Shown piece by piece: positions 46,152-57,767 of a stretch of DNA of 64,000 bases. Every line of letters begins with the position of its first letter. Within the stretch, counting starts at the first letter, position 1. A program made the position numbers and the translations under genes. The DNA is from Calycina herbarum (taxonomy: Eukaryota; Ascomycota; Leotiomycetes; Helotiales; Pezizellaceae). The stretch lies in contig LLEY01000228.1 in assembly GCA_001414485.1 (NCBI GenBank), positions 16,571-80,570 on the forward strand. Reading direction: 5' to 3'. Below the pieces are notes generated by a model that saw nothing but the letters and a program-made list of their open reading frames with translations, was not told the origin of the DNA and searched no databases.

Positions 46152-46384
46152 GTTTTATAAATACTATAAAATAGCTTATAAGTTCTAGTATTACTATAAA
46201 GGCCCGATATATTCTAGTATTACTAAAATAGCCTAATATGTTCTAGTATTACTATAAAGGCCTAATATATTCTAGTATTACTAAAATAGTCTAATATATT
46301 CTAATATTACTATAAAAGCCTGTTATATTCTAGTATTACTAAAATAGCCTAATATATTCTAGTATTACTATAAAAGCCTATTAT
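46152..46384 (-). repeat. 29-bp tandem repeats in the E4 leader
   Basis: About eight 29-bp units (TTCTAGTATTACTATAAAGG type) in which odd and even units alternate between CTATAAAG and CTAAAATA forms, giving a 58-bp higher-order period. They lie just inside the 5' LTR, in the transcribed leader. Confidence 0.85.
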
Positions 46385-46401
46385 TTTTAAATCGAATCTA
46401 A

Positions 46402-46643
46402 TATTAGAGCTTATAGTAAGTACTAATAAATTAAACTATAGAGGCTATCTATATATAAGAAGATTCGATTATCCTTTCTAAGCTAGAGTCCTTACTAACT
46501 TATATACTTAGTTAGCTCTTTCTAAAGAGTTCTACTAAGGGTACTCTCGAAGGTTCTATTACGTCTATGCGTTGCTAAGCGAGGTTACGTGAATACGTCG
46601 CTAGAGTACTCCGAGACTTATTCCACGGGTATAACTCTTAATA
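46402..46643 (-). repeat. 5' LTR of E4 (242 bp)
   Basis: It begins TATTAGAGC (TGTCAGAGC after RIP) and ends CTCTTAATA directly before ATAAG. It is exactly as long as the split 3' LTR and the solo copy. Confidence 0.93.
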
Positions 46644-46648
46644 ATAAG

Positions 46649-46969
46649 ATTAATAACTAAAGTTAAGTATAAAGCTTCTATCTAATAGCAGACGTATTAG
46701 TCTTATATAGAATCTTCGTTTATATTAGAGTCCTACTTAGTAGAAGTCTCGAAGATAGAGTCCGACTCTATTTCCAGAGCTTCTTAAAACTAGACTCTAT
46801 TACCTAACTGCTCCTAACTGAGTTACGTGATATAACTGTAATAAGATCACAGGATTATATATCCTACTATATCTAATCCTTTCTTCTTTCTAGGGTTATA
46901 ATAGTACTCGTTCTATTAGAGCGCTGCCTAGACTTTACTTTATCACGTACTAGTATATAATTCGTAATA
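46649..46969 (-). repeat. 5' LTR of E2, right fragment
   Basis: These 321 bases continue the E2 LTR interrupted at 31,305. With the left fragment the length equals the intact 461-bp LTR. Confidence 0.92.
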
Positions 46970-47012
46970 TATATCTTAGTAACTATAAGCTTTATAATAT
47001 ATATTATAATTA
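46970..47012. other. Short host remnant between E2 and P2
   Basis: These 43 bases contain the RIP-altered E2 target duplication (TATAT) and the TA duplicated by P2. They appear to be the only non-transposon DNA inside the island. Confidence 0.7.
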
Positions 47013-47953
47013 CCGTACTTGATAAGTAAGCGGTCTAGACAAGTACACGGTCTAGCACCTCTACTAAAATAGCACTTATTATTTTATTAAAAACCAACTA
47101 TATTAAATATTAACTTTCTAATTAGTTTAATTAATTTATTAGCGCTCTAGATATATACGAGCGATGTGTTCTAATAATCTATATATACTATATATCTATA
47201 GTATACGATTCGATACGCTAATCTCAGGTTACTAAACTACTTAGCTTCCTACTTCTACCTTAGTTCTTAACTAGGTTTAAGTCTTCTAAACCTCTATAGT
47301 ACTTAAAGCCTCTCTTTTACCTACGTACGACTTCTTTTTTTATCTCTTCTTCTATACTTTCTCGTTTACAGCTCGTAATCTCTAATTCTCAGCTATAAGA
47401 ATTATTACACTATATATAGCTATTTAACAGCTTTTAATTAGCTAGTTTACTACTTAAATAGTTAGACTAGAAGAGCTTTATATATAATAACAAATTAATT
47501 CTTAAACTGTCTTAGTCTAAAGCTATAATTTAGTAATATTATACGGTGTTTTAGAGATCTAAGAGTCTAGAGCTTAAGCAGGTAATAGAAGAGGCGATAG
47601 TGTCTATATTTAAACATATAACCGTAATAGTACTTAATCTAGATCGAAAGAAACTAGGCTAGTTGCTCTAAAACCACTCTGAATTATAGCTGAACTAAAC
47701 GTAGTCGTACGAGCTTATAAATATAAGTCTAAGAAGTCGTCTTTTTCTATATAATTAATTCTAGCTTATATAAGCTCTTCTATAGCTCGCTTATACGATC
47801 GTTTTAAGACTGAAAAACAGCTAATATCTAGAGATTATAGGATATAAGATAAGTAAGCAGGTATATATAATATAATAATCGAGTTTTATAAGTAATACTA
47901 GTCGAATTCGGCTATAATATAACTTCTATAGCTATCAAGTATTAGGAGTTAAT

Positions 47954-48380
47954 TGTCACGAATCACGTGCACACGTGATAAGTGAAGACCAGGCGACGTC
48001 CTAACAGGTTAAGCACTATCGGAATACTCTTATAGTAGATAGGGATCGGTTAGGTTAGCTAAGCGATCCAAGGATTTCATTATAATAATCACGTAACAAA
48101 CCGCTAGATCGCTAGGCGAACCAGCTCGTTAGATCGCCAGCTCGACGAGCGAGTTAGCTACCTAGGGGAACGAAGGTTCTATATAAGACTGGCACGTCTG
48201 CTATTAGATAGGAGCTTCGTACTTAACTTTAGTTATCAATCTTATTATCTTATTTAATATCTTTAATATAAGTAACGAGTTTACTTCTAAGTAAATAACC
48301 TAGCGTATCTATACTTCTTACCTATATACCAACCTTCGAGACTTAGTCATCTTTGTTTAGTTTATTTAAGTTTCGTTACA
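47954..48380 (+). repeat. 5' LTR of E5 (427 bp)
   Basis: It starts TGTCACGAATCACGTGCACA and ends TTTCGTTACA, the best preserved TG...CA ends of all chromovirus LTRs here. The interior begins CTTTAAGCACCTGC. Confidence 0.93.
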
Positions 48381-51300
48381 CTTTAAGCACCTGCTTAGAA
48401 GTTCAGTCGCTATAGCCCCAGCAACCCCCGCAGCAGCTAGTCCGAATGCTAGTCGAGTCAACGTCGTAGGAACATCTGGAAGTGTAACTAGAAGAACACC
48501 TGCCGGTACACAGTTAACTAAGAACGACGATAATATCAGCATACTAGACGCCTCTAAGCCCTATAAGGTTAAAGCACTTAAATCTATTAAAGTTAAGATA
48601 CTAGATACGTATTATAGGAAGTAAAAGGAACTCGACTTATTCCTTCTCTAAATAGACATCTACTTTAACTTTAACTCTAACAAGTTTAAAGGCAATTATA
48701 ATTCGTAAACCATCTTTACTATCTCTTATCTTAGGGGATTAGTATTAGAATAGGCTTAGCTATACTTAGAAGACTTCTTTAAAAATAAGAATAAAGATAG
48801 AAAGATAGAATTAACTAAGATTATATTTAAATCTTAGAGAGGATTTAAGACAACTATTAGAAAAGTCTTTAAAGACTTTAATATAATTCAAACAGCTATA
48901 TATAAGCTTTTAGAATTATACTAGACTAGATTAGTAATAGATTATACTAATAAATTTCAATATTATAAAACGAAGTTAGGATAAGATACTATCACTCTTA
49001 TAGAACTCTTTTATAGAGGATTAAAGATACATATCTATAAGGAAATAGCTAAGTAGAATATATAATTCTTAACTATTATAGGTATAATTAAAGAAGTCGT
49101 CTAACTAGATAATCGCCTATATAAATTTAAGAAGAGTAACCCTAGACACAGGGAAAAGAGTAAAGAGTTAGAAAAGTAGAAGCACTCTTATACTAACAAG
49201 TATAGTAAGGAGGTAAACACTACATAAAAGAAAACCTTTCTAAAGAAAGAAGGACTTTCCTAAGAAGAACGAAATCATCGACGTAAGTAGAACTTATATT
49301 ATAATTATAGCTAACTAAGCTATAGAGCAAATAAGTATAATAAGAAGAAAGATTCTAAGAGAAAGAAACAAATTAATACTACTATTTAATAATAGGTAGC
49401 TTTAACTAATCGTATTAAACTTATAAATAAGGAGCTTAAAGTATAAGGATATAGAACCTAGATTAAAGATAACAAAGGAATTAGTAGAGTATAAGACACT
49501 AATAATAATAGGGATCTACTCCTTAAGGAATATTATAATATATAATTAGTAATAGAATCTAAGCAACCTCTTTAAGTAGAATATAAATTACTACTATTAA
49601 CTAGTTCTTTAGAGATATTAGGTTCATCTTCTAGTCTAGAAGAAGAAATAAAGAAAGAAGGCCTAGAAGTTAGAGAAACTTAGGTTTTCCTTAAAACTTT
49701 TAAATAAGGAAATCGATAGGTATATATTAATAATTAGAAACCAGATTTCTAAAGTCCTTATATAACCTAAGAGGTTAACCTAACTATCTTAACAACATAT
49801 ATAGTTATAAGTAATAACTCTAAAGTAATAACTCTAGTTAGCCTAATCACTAGATAGAAGACTATTAAAGAAAAGGAACTAGAACGGAAACACTAACCGA
49901 TTAAAAAACCTAGCTACTCTAAAGTAGAGGATGTATAGAAAATATATAATATATCAAATAAAATTAGTACATAGACATAGCAAGTTCTAACGAGATTTAA
50001 AGAACGAATTAAAACTCCTTTTCTTAGGATACTACCCAAAGATATTATACTAAAGGAATTCGAGTAATATATTATTATTATATTAATTAGAAATAATAGG
50101 TTAGTATTTAGAAAATATAACTTATAATAATTATTTAATATATTATACTAGAAGTAAAGGGAGTTTAATATAACTAAGTAGGCTAAGATAGAACCAGAGG
50201 AATTATACTATCTATTAGTAGAAGAACTATAGTTTATAGAAACAGTTTAAGAGACAATAGTATAATAGATATAATATAAACTAAGTCTAACTTTAGACTA
50301 GTTATTATAGAAACGATTTAAAGGAATATTACTAGAGCTTACTAGAATAGTAGAATATTATTAGATATATAAAGTAGTATTATTAGATAAAGAAGGAGTA
50401 GTATTCTTTCCTTAGTCCTAGATTAAAGCTATTAAAGAAAAGAATTTAAGGGATTATATATTTAAAGTTTACTATATAAAACTAGAGATAAGTATACTAG
50501 AGGCTACTTTAGATTATCTATATATAGAAGAACTATAGTCTATAGAAGCTATTTCAGAAACCAGTTATAAATAGATCTAATATAACTATAAATAAATACT
50601 AAAGTAATTTATAAGGGAAATTCCTAAAACTATAAGAATCGTAGAATATAGATTAGTATATAAGGTAGTATATGTTAATAAGGAAAGAGTAAGGTTCTTT
50701 CTATAGTATAAGAATAAAGAAAGAAAAAAGTATAATCAAGAAAATCGATCTTTTAAAGTCTAATATATTAAAGCAAAGTTAGACGCTACTTTAAGAGAAA
50801 GACAGTTAGTAATAACTATAGAAGTAAAGAGAAAAAAGTTATAAGTTATAATAGACTTAGGAGTAATAGGTAACTTTATCTCTCTAATAGCTTAAGAAAA
50901 GCTAAACGTTCTAATTAAAGGGATAAGACTATATTAACTAGGAGTAGTTAATAGAATAGATATTATATATTAAGATAGAATTATTAATTAGTAAACTATT
51001 CTAATAGAGATTAATATTAAAGAATACTATTTAAATATATAATTTAATATTATTAAAATAAGAAGTAAGGAAGTAATACTTAGTATACTATAGATTTAGG
51101 AATATAATCTAGAAATCGACTAGAAGGCTAGAATAATAACCTTTAGTTAATATAAATACATAGGTTCGTATTTATAACTTTAAGACTAGAACAAGGTTAG
51201 TACCACCTCTTCTAAAATACTAGGACACCTTGTCTAAGGTCCTCTACAAGTTAGCAAGAAAGCTAATAACAAAATACCTATATAGTATAGAGAATTTAAA

Positions 51301-54119
51301 GCTTTGTTCGAAAATCTAAAAGACTTATAAGCTTTACTAGAACATCGCTTATAAGATTATAAGATTAAATTAAAAGAGGGTTATTACCTCTTAAAGTAAA
51401 AGCTTCGGTTATATAACTAGAAAAGCCTATAGAGAATAGAAAGTTATATAAAGGAAGGTATTAAGAAGAGATATATTAGAAGATCTAAGTTACTAATTAC
51501 CTTAAATATACTTATTATTAAGAAGAAAGACGACCTAGATAAGAGAGTATATATTAATTATTAAGAAGTAAATTATACTATAGTTAAGGACGCTTATCCG
51601 TTACTACCTAGCTAATACTTATAAGACAAGTTAGATAAAGTAGTACGATTTATAAAACTAGATTAATAAAACGCCTATAAACTTATATAAATAAAAGTCA
51701 GAGACGAATAGAAGATAGTATTTACCTTACTATTAAGCCTTTATAAATATATAGTTATACTATTTAGACTCTATAATATACTAGCTATATATTAGAGATA
51801 AAATAATAACATTTTAGAAGATCTTTTAAGAATAATAGTAATTTATTACCTAGATAATATTCTAATCTTCTTAGAAAAAGAAGAAGAATATAAAAGATAT
51901 ATAAGAGAAGTTTTATAATAACTTATAAAAGTAAACTCTTAGTTGAAACTCTCGAAATACAAGTTTAGAGTAACTTAGACACTTTTCCTAAGATAGATAT
52001 TTAGCTTAGGAAAAATAGAAATAGATCTAGTAAAGATCTAAGACGTCTTAAACTAGAAGTTACTAGAGAATATAAAAGACGTATAATCCTTTCTTAGATT
52101 TATAAACTTTTACTATCTATTTATATAAGACTATATAAAGATTGCTAAACTAATATTAAGACTAGTTAAGAAAGCTATTAAGTTTATATAGAATAAATAG
52201 ATAAAGAAAGCTTTTTAGAAAATTAAAGCAAAGTTTATAGAAAAACCTATTCTATACGATTTTAATATAGACAAACCTAGTATAATTGAAATAGACGCCT
52301 TAGATATAGTAGTAGGTGTAGTTTACCTATAGCTAAATAATAAGAGAAAACTTATACCTATTATATATTATTCTAAGATATTTAACTTAGTATAATAAAA
52401 CTATAGTATCTTCGATAAAGAATTACTTACTATAGTATTAGCTTTAGAATACTAGAGAATTTATTTATAGTTAGTAAAATACCTAGTTATAGTTTTATCT
52501 AACTATAAGAACCTTAAGACGTTTATAACAACTAAGAAACTTATAACTAAATAATTAGCTAGATAGTTAAAGATATTAGAAGGATTTAACATTATTATTT
52601 AATATATAAAGGGAATGTTAAATACTTAAGCTAATACTCTTAGCTAAAAACCTAGATACGAGGGAAATAAGAAGTATAAGAAGATTATAATCTTAAAAAC
52701 TCTTAAGAATAAAGACTTAGTACCTACTATATATAAGATAGTAGTAATAAACGACATCTAGATAGATAAAATTTAAAAAATATATAAAGGTTATAACTAG
52801 TATATAAAAGGGAAATTATAAGTTCCTAGCTTATATACTAAGGAATTTATATAAGAATACTATACTATACCTACTTATAGTTATTAAGGAATTCGTAGAA
52901 CTCTTTAGAGAATAAGATAATACTATTATATTAATCGATTATCTATAATAGTTAAGGAAGTAATAGTAGAATATAATACTTATACTAGGAATAAGGCTTC
53001 CTACTATACACCTTATAGATAAATAAACACTACTCTAATATTATAAGTACCTTAGAAATTAATATCTATAGATTTTATTATTAAATTATTAAAATCTAAA
53101 GATCTAATAACAGGAGTTAAATATAACACGATCCTAGTTATTATAGAACAACTTACGAAATATATAATCCTAATAGTATATATAAAGTTAAGTATAGCTA
53201 AGGAACTAGTATTCGTATTCCTTAAAGAAGTAGTTTTAAGATATAGACTACTTAAAGAAATACTCTTAGACAGAGACAAGCTCTTTACCTTAAAATTTTA
53301 GATTACTCTTATAAAATAATTAAGTACGAAAAGAAAGCTCTTTATAGCTTTCTACTCTTAAACAAATAGAAGAAATAAATAGATAAATTAAGTAATTAAA
53401 ATATACCTTTATTACTATATAAACTACTAATAAGATAACTAGGTAGAACTACTACCTTTAATATAGTTTACCTATAATAGTTTAGTAATAGAAACAATAC
53501 TTATTATACTATTCTATACTAATTTTAAGTATAAATTATCAGTGTATTAAGAACTATTATCTACGACTATTAATAACTAACTTACTTATATTTAGGTCTT
53601 AAAAATTAAGAGTCTATATAAGAAACTTATAAAGGACTTATAATTTATAGTAGAAAGAAATATATACTACTATAATAAACGACGTAGTTAAGAGCTAATA
53701 CTAAAAGAGAGGGATAAAGTCTACTTAGTATAAAAAAATATTAATATAAAAAGACTAAGTAATAAATTAGATTATAAAAAACTTAGACTATTTAAAATTA
53801 AATATGTTAAAGAACTTTTAAATTATAAATTAGTACTTCTAAGAATAATAAACATCTATCTAGTATTCTATATATCCTTACTCGAACTAGTACTACTAGG
53901 AGCACTACTAGCCCTACTTATAGAAATTTAACTAGTAAACCTAAACGCTAAGTATAAAGTTAAGAGGATTCTTAACTATAGATTTATTAAAAGATAGGTT
54001 AGGTATTTAATAAAATAGTTAGATTACTTATATTTAGAAAACACTTAGAAACCTAGAAAAAACATTAGCTAGTACTTAGAGGAACTTTAAGAGTTCTACT
54101 GTTGAAACCTAAGTCTACC

Positions 54120-54690
54120 TATATCGTATAGTTAGTAGGAAAGGACTTAAGAAAGGCTAGGTCGAGGCCTAGAGCGAGAGTAGAGTCGGAAACGTCGGGC
54201 GTAGAGAGGGCGGCTAGTCTAGTAGCCTCTTCTTCTATCCGCTTCTTTTCTTCCTCCTTCTCCTTTTCCTTTCTTTCTAATTCTTTAGCAGTATCTAGCT
54301 CTTTAAGAGAGTTAAGACCAGCTACTATTATTCTCTACTTCTAGGTATAAAGCAGCTTCTTCTGCTTATTAACCTAGAGGACTTTCGCTATAGCCTTATC
54401 GGCCTCGTTCTCTAGTTGTTAAATCTAAGTATCTATAGACTTCTAATCTTAAATAGTTAGTATATAGTTTACCTTATAAACGTTGTAAGTCTTACTATTC
54501 TTTATATAACAACTATAGCGATTTAGACTTTTATCTTAAAGAGTAATATATTTATTTATAAAGCTAGCTTTTAAACATCGGGTATAAGGTGCTATTTTTA
54601 TTCTAAATAAGTTAATTTCTTTTTTAAGAGTAATATACTTAGTACGTTTTATTAAACAATCGGGTAGTATAGTAAAAAGAGAAGAAGGCT
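54120..54690 (-). pseudogene. Antisense coiled-coil ORF region of E5
   Basis: Counterpart of the antisense ORFs in E1 and E3. The minus strand reads AGLNSLKELDTAKELERKEK, EEAKEEKRIEEEATRLAAL-like helix and a DVSDSTLALGLDLAFLKSF end, with stops further upstream. Confidence 0.45.
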
Positions 54691-54760
54691 ACTAGCCTTC
54701 TAACGATATTTCTTAGGTCGTACTTAAGCGTAGGGATACGCTAAGCTAAGAAGGGGATAG

Positions 54761-55187
54761 TGTTACGAATTATATATATATGTAATAAGTAAAGACTAGG
54801 CGGCGTTCTAATAGGTTAAGCACTATCGGAATACTCTTATAGTAGATAGAGATCGGTTAGGTTAGCTAAGCGATCTAAGGATTTCATTATAATAATCACG
54901 TAACAGACCGCTAGATCGCTAGGCGAACTAGCTCGTTGGATCGCTAGCTCGACGAGCGAGTTAGCTACCTAGGGGAACGAAGGTTCTATATAAGACTGGC
55001 ACGTCTACTATTAGATAGGAGCTTCGTACTCAACTTTAGTTATTAATCTTATTATCTTATTTAACATCTTTGATATAAGTAACGAGTTTACTTCTAAGTA
55101 AACAACCCGGCGCATCTGTACTTCTTACCTACATACCAACCTTCGAGACTTAGTCATCTTTGTTTAGTTCGTTTAAGTTTCGTTATA
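54761..55187 (+). repeat. 3' LTR of E5 (427 bp)
   Basis: Equal in length to the 5' LTR; it begins TGTTACGAATTATATATATA and ends TTTCGTTATA before TTAAT. Confidence 0.93.
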
Positions 55188-56115
55188 TTAATATCTTCTA
55201 ATTATACGATCTTATATATATAGATTAAAGACCTTTTTAAGCTAAGTAAGGTCTAATTCGTCTATTATCTATCTGTTTTTACTAACTCTAATTATCTAAT
55301 TAAGAGGTAAGGTCTTAAACCAGCTCTTTTATTATATCTTACTTTTGAAAATAACTATTACTAGAAGAACCTATCTAGTAGAATTAACTAACTTAATAAC
55401 TATAACCTATTTATAATTTCTAGGTTAAACTATAACTATACAATTCCTCTCTATAGCTATAATTACTTTTACTATAGAAATTACTTCTATCTAAAAGCCT
55501 GATTTATCAAAGTTATATATATCCTTATCTAGAATTCTATATTTTATAATTATATTCTATATAAGCTGAAACCAGGCTCTAATAACGTTAGAATCTTCGT
55601 ATTTTACTCGCTAATAATCGTACTTTCGATTATATTATAATTTAAGTTTAAGATATTAGGTTATAAAGTTATATACCTAGCGTTTACCTATTTCGAGTCG
55701 TTCGGCTTACGCGTTCTAAACGCGTTCTATAAGAAGTATTTCAGCTATCTATTATATAAGAGCCTTTGTTAGAGGTATACTATACGTATCCATAGATAAT
55801 ATCTATTTAACAAGTGCGGTTTCTTCGGTTTAAGTAAGTTTTAGGTTAGGAGAGGTAAAATCGGATCGAGAAGGGGTTCCTTAGTTCCGCTAACGTAAGG
55901 TTATATATAAGGCATCGTACGCGCGTACAGCGGCTCGTAAGCTTGAAAATCGGTTCTGCCGATAGGCCTAAAGAGCAAGTATAATTCGTCCTTCTATATT
56001 AGACATTTTGATGGTTAGTTGTTGAGTTATCTTAGTTCAAAGTGTAGAACGCGGTATTTTGGTGGGGGTGCTGGACCGCGTACTTGTCCGGACCGCTTAC
56101 TTATCAAGTACGTTA

Positions 56116-56479
56116 CCATAACCACTACCCACCTTTATTACTAAGCGACCAGCAACCCTTGATCGCTTAATCTGGAGGTACCAACCTATGTGGCGATATT
56201 GCATGACATAGCACTCCCTGATCACCACGATGCTGAAAAAATATTTTCAGCATTGTGGTAAGGCTTAGAAACCTAAACCAAAGTATTATATAAGTTTAGA
56301 TAGCCCAAAGAATTCGTGATAGTGCTATAGGTTAAGGGGTTCCATTATACTACAAATTGACGCCCTCCGCAATTAGGCGCGACAGCGACCACGCGATCGT
56401 AATTTTCAGAGTAGCCGGGGTCTAAACTATATAGGAATGGTTATAAAACATAGCTAACACAAAAATCCAGGAATAATCA
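56116..56479. other. Non-coding right border of the island, with a hairpin
   Basis: Composition returns to normal. The only structure seen is an inverted repeat at 56,228-56,261: CCACGATGCTGAAAA, then AATA, then TTTTCAGCATTGTGG, with one G/T mismatch. It may be the end or centre of a small repeat element; no target duplication was found. Confidence 0.5.
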
Positions 56480-57767
56480 ATGGATTCAGAAATTTGGAAT
56501 AAATTGAATTCAAAGTACTTATGGTTTGTCTCGTCACGGGGTGCGTCTCTCGACATAGGGATGCACGTTAGTGGAGAGCAGAAATCAAAGCTTCACGATT
56601 GCCCTTCTCTATTTTATTTTCTTCTTCTATTGTTGGTCATCAGATATCACGTGTCAATCCAACTTTCCTTCTTTCCTGGGCTTCCGACGGATCCCAAAAG
56701 GTATTGGGAATGGAAATCTCGGCCAACTCACCAGTCTTGTCACCCCGGGACACATCCGGTAAAACAACCAACAACGTTCGGTGTTGCTATCAGTGAGACA
56801 AAAGATCTACGCGCTGAGTGCTTATATCGAGGACTGAATACACATGGCGACAGAGAAAGATTAGAAAATGAGCTCTTCGAGTACAACAACAGATGGTGGA
56901 GATCTGAACACGAAAGGATTGCTGACCATAACAGGAGACTTCAGGTCTGGCAAACCGCGACGAGCTCTCCGTTCATCCCCTTTCCGCATTTCAACAATCT
57001 CCCTACGGAAATCCAAGAGATGATATGAGATCTTTCTCTTCCCAGACCTCGGGTACTATGCCCAAGTTTTACCCATAATTTACAAGGTGAACAGTATAAA
57101 GGTCATTATGGGGAGCGATGGAAGGGTACTAAATGGATTAGTGTTCCCCAGAAGCTACCGCCGGACTATGAAGGTGTTCCCGTACCGGAAGGGGGTTGCC
57201 GATAAAATTGTTACCATACTCCTGCCCCAGTCGCACTCAGAGTCTGCAGAAGGTCTCGTCATGTCGCCCAAGGACGTTATCGGCCCTGTTTTGAAAGTCC
57301 ATATTTGTACGCCAATCTCCGTAGAGATAGACATCCTCTATTTTGGTCGCTTGGACTTCGAGATATTCAACTGGCTCCCTCGCATCCGGCTATCACCCTC
57401 AATTCTCAACGACCTCAATTGTGTCCGGAATATAGAGATCCCTTGGGACCAAAGTAGTATTAAAACGTATCGTCGATTTCTACGTGACCCCCTAAAGAGG
57501 AATGACTTCAGGAATCTGGATTCCGTTCTCATATGCCGTGGAGGGGACGACCAGAGGCTGGAAAATTGCATTTATCCAACGGATGCACATCCTGACGAAT
57601 TGAATATGGATGACCCTCCGGATCGCGAACAGGTCCTCAGCATGACACTCGAGGCGATAGGAAGAGAGGGAACTTTTGTGAAGGTGGAATTTGAAGAGCT
57701 CATCTCTCAGCGTACTGTTCCTACCTTTGAGCAATTCAAGGCCAATCCATATCTCACAAGCACGTAG
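56480..57767 (+). pseudogene. 2EXR-domain gene, broken by stops and a frame shift
   Basis: From ATG 56,480 the frame reads a SAP-like segment (KDLRAECLYRGLNTHGDRER) and the start of a 2EXR domain (FNNLPTEIQEMI), where a TGA (57,026-57,028) replaces the invariant Trp before DLSLPRPRVLCPSF. The same frame continues to PVALRVCRRSRHVAQGRYRP through a TAA near 57,202; after about 57,320 the protein continues in another frame (IDILYFGRLDFEIFNWLPRI) to the stop at 57,767. 2EXR proteins are numerous in filamentous fungi, with unknown function. A 50-60 nt intron might account for the TAA, but not for the TGA or the frame change. The first exon overlaps a dispersed repeat, so the original start is uncertain. 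Confidence 0.75.
56524..56575 (-). repeat. Dispersed ~52-bp repeat, copy 2 (inverted)
   Basis: Reverse complement of the repeat at 12,688-12,740 (shared core GTCGAGAGACGCACC). It overlaps the 5' end of the 2EXR pseudogene. Confidence 0.65.

Larger units (their letters stand above)
31306..46643 (-). mobile_element. E4: Ty3/Gypsy element, minus strand, inserted in E2's LTR
   Basis: It has 242-bp LTRs ending TGTCA...TGACA, and a perfect ATAAG duplication (31,301-31,305 and 46,644-46,648). After removal of four inner insertions it is about 5.5 kb. Minus-strand coding remnants: gag-like region 45,119-46,100; RT with YIDDVLVF near 34,240-34,270; RNase H (AFFLKKYAPTKYNY, KELLAIIYYLKK) at about 33,570-33,800; integrase region about 32,200-33,350. 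It belongs to a different Gypsy lineage from E1, E2, E3 and E5 and has no chromodomain that I can see. It carries 29-bp tandem repeats in its leader. All coding is broken by RIP. Confidence 0.88.
17662..46969 (-). mobile_element. E2: Ty3/Gypsy chromovirus, minus strand, host of nested insertions
   Basis: The element has 461-bp LTRs: its 3' LTR is intact at 17,662-18,122 and its 5' LTR is split into 31,166-31,305 and 46,649-46,969 (together exactly 461). Removing E1 and E4 leaves about 6.7 kb. Flanking bases are CACAT (17,657-17,661) and TATAT (46,970-46,974), which agree as a 5-bp duplication if the right copy suffered two CpA-to-TpA changes. The interior (25,413-31,165) encodes on the minus strand gag, protease, RT with a YLDN motif near 28,110-28,130, RNase H, integrase and a chromodomain remnant near 25,960-26,090, all full of stops. 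Its region between pol and 3' LTR differs from that of E1, E3 and E5. Confidence 0.88.
47954..55187 (+). mobile_element. E5: Ty3/Gypsy chromovirus inserted in P2
   Basis: A complete element of 7,234 bp with 427-bp LTRs and a perfect TTAAT duplication (47,949-47,953 and 55,188-55,192). It is collinear with E1 and E3: gag from about 48,410, YLDN at about 51,847-51,858, chromodomain about 53,960-54,100, antisense ORF region 54,120-54,690 and polypurine tract AAGAAGGGGATAG before the 3' LTR. All coding frames carry RIP stops. Confidence 0.93.
47013..56113 (-). mobile_element. P2: second Fot1/pogo-type transposon, split by E5
   Basis: Left end CCGTACTTGATAAGTAAGCG pairs with the inverted right end (ACGTACTTGATAAGTAAGCG read from the minus strand at 56,113), with similarity continuing about 60 bp and TA at 47,011-47,012 and 56,114-56,115. 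Without E5 it is about 1,862 bp, nearly the size of P1. The minus strand encodes a decayed transposase with DIYNFDKSGFQ at about 55,510-55,545, corresponding to the first DDE block of P1. It is a different family from P1, with unrelated inverted repeats. The right end is much less mutated than the left, so RIP fades toward the right border. Confidence 0.85.
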
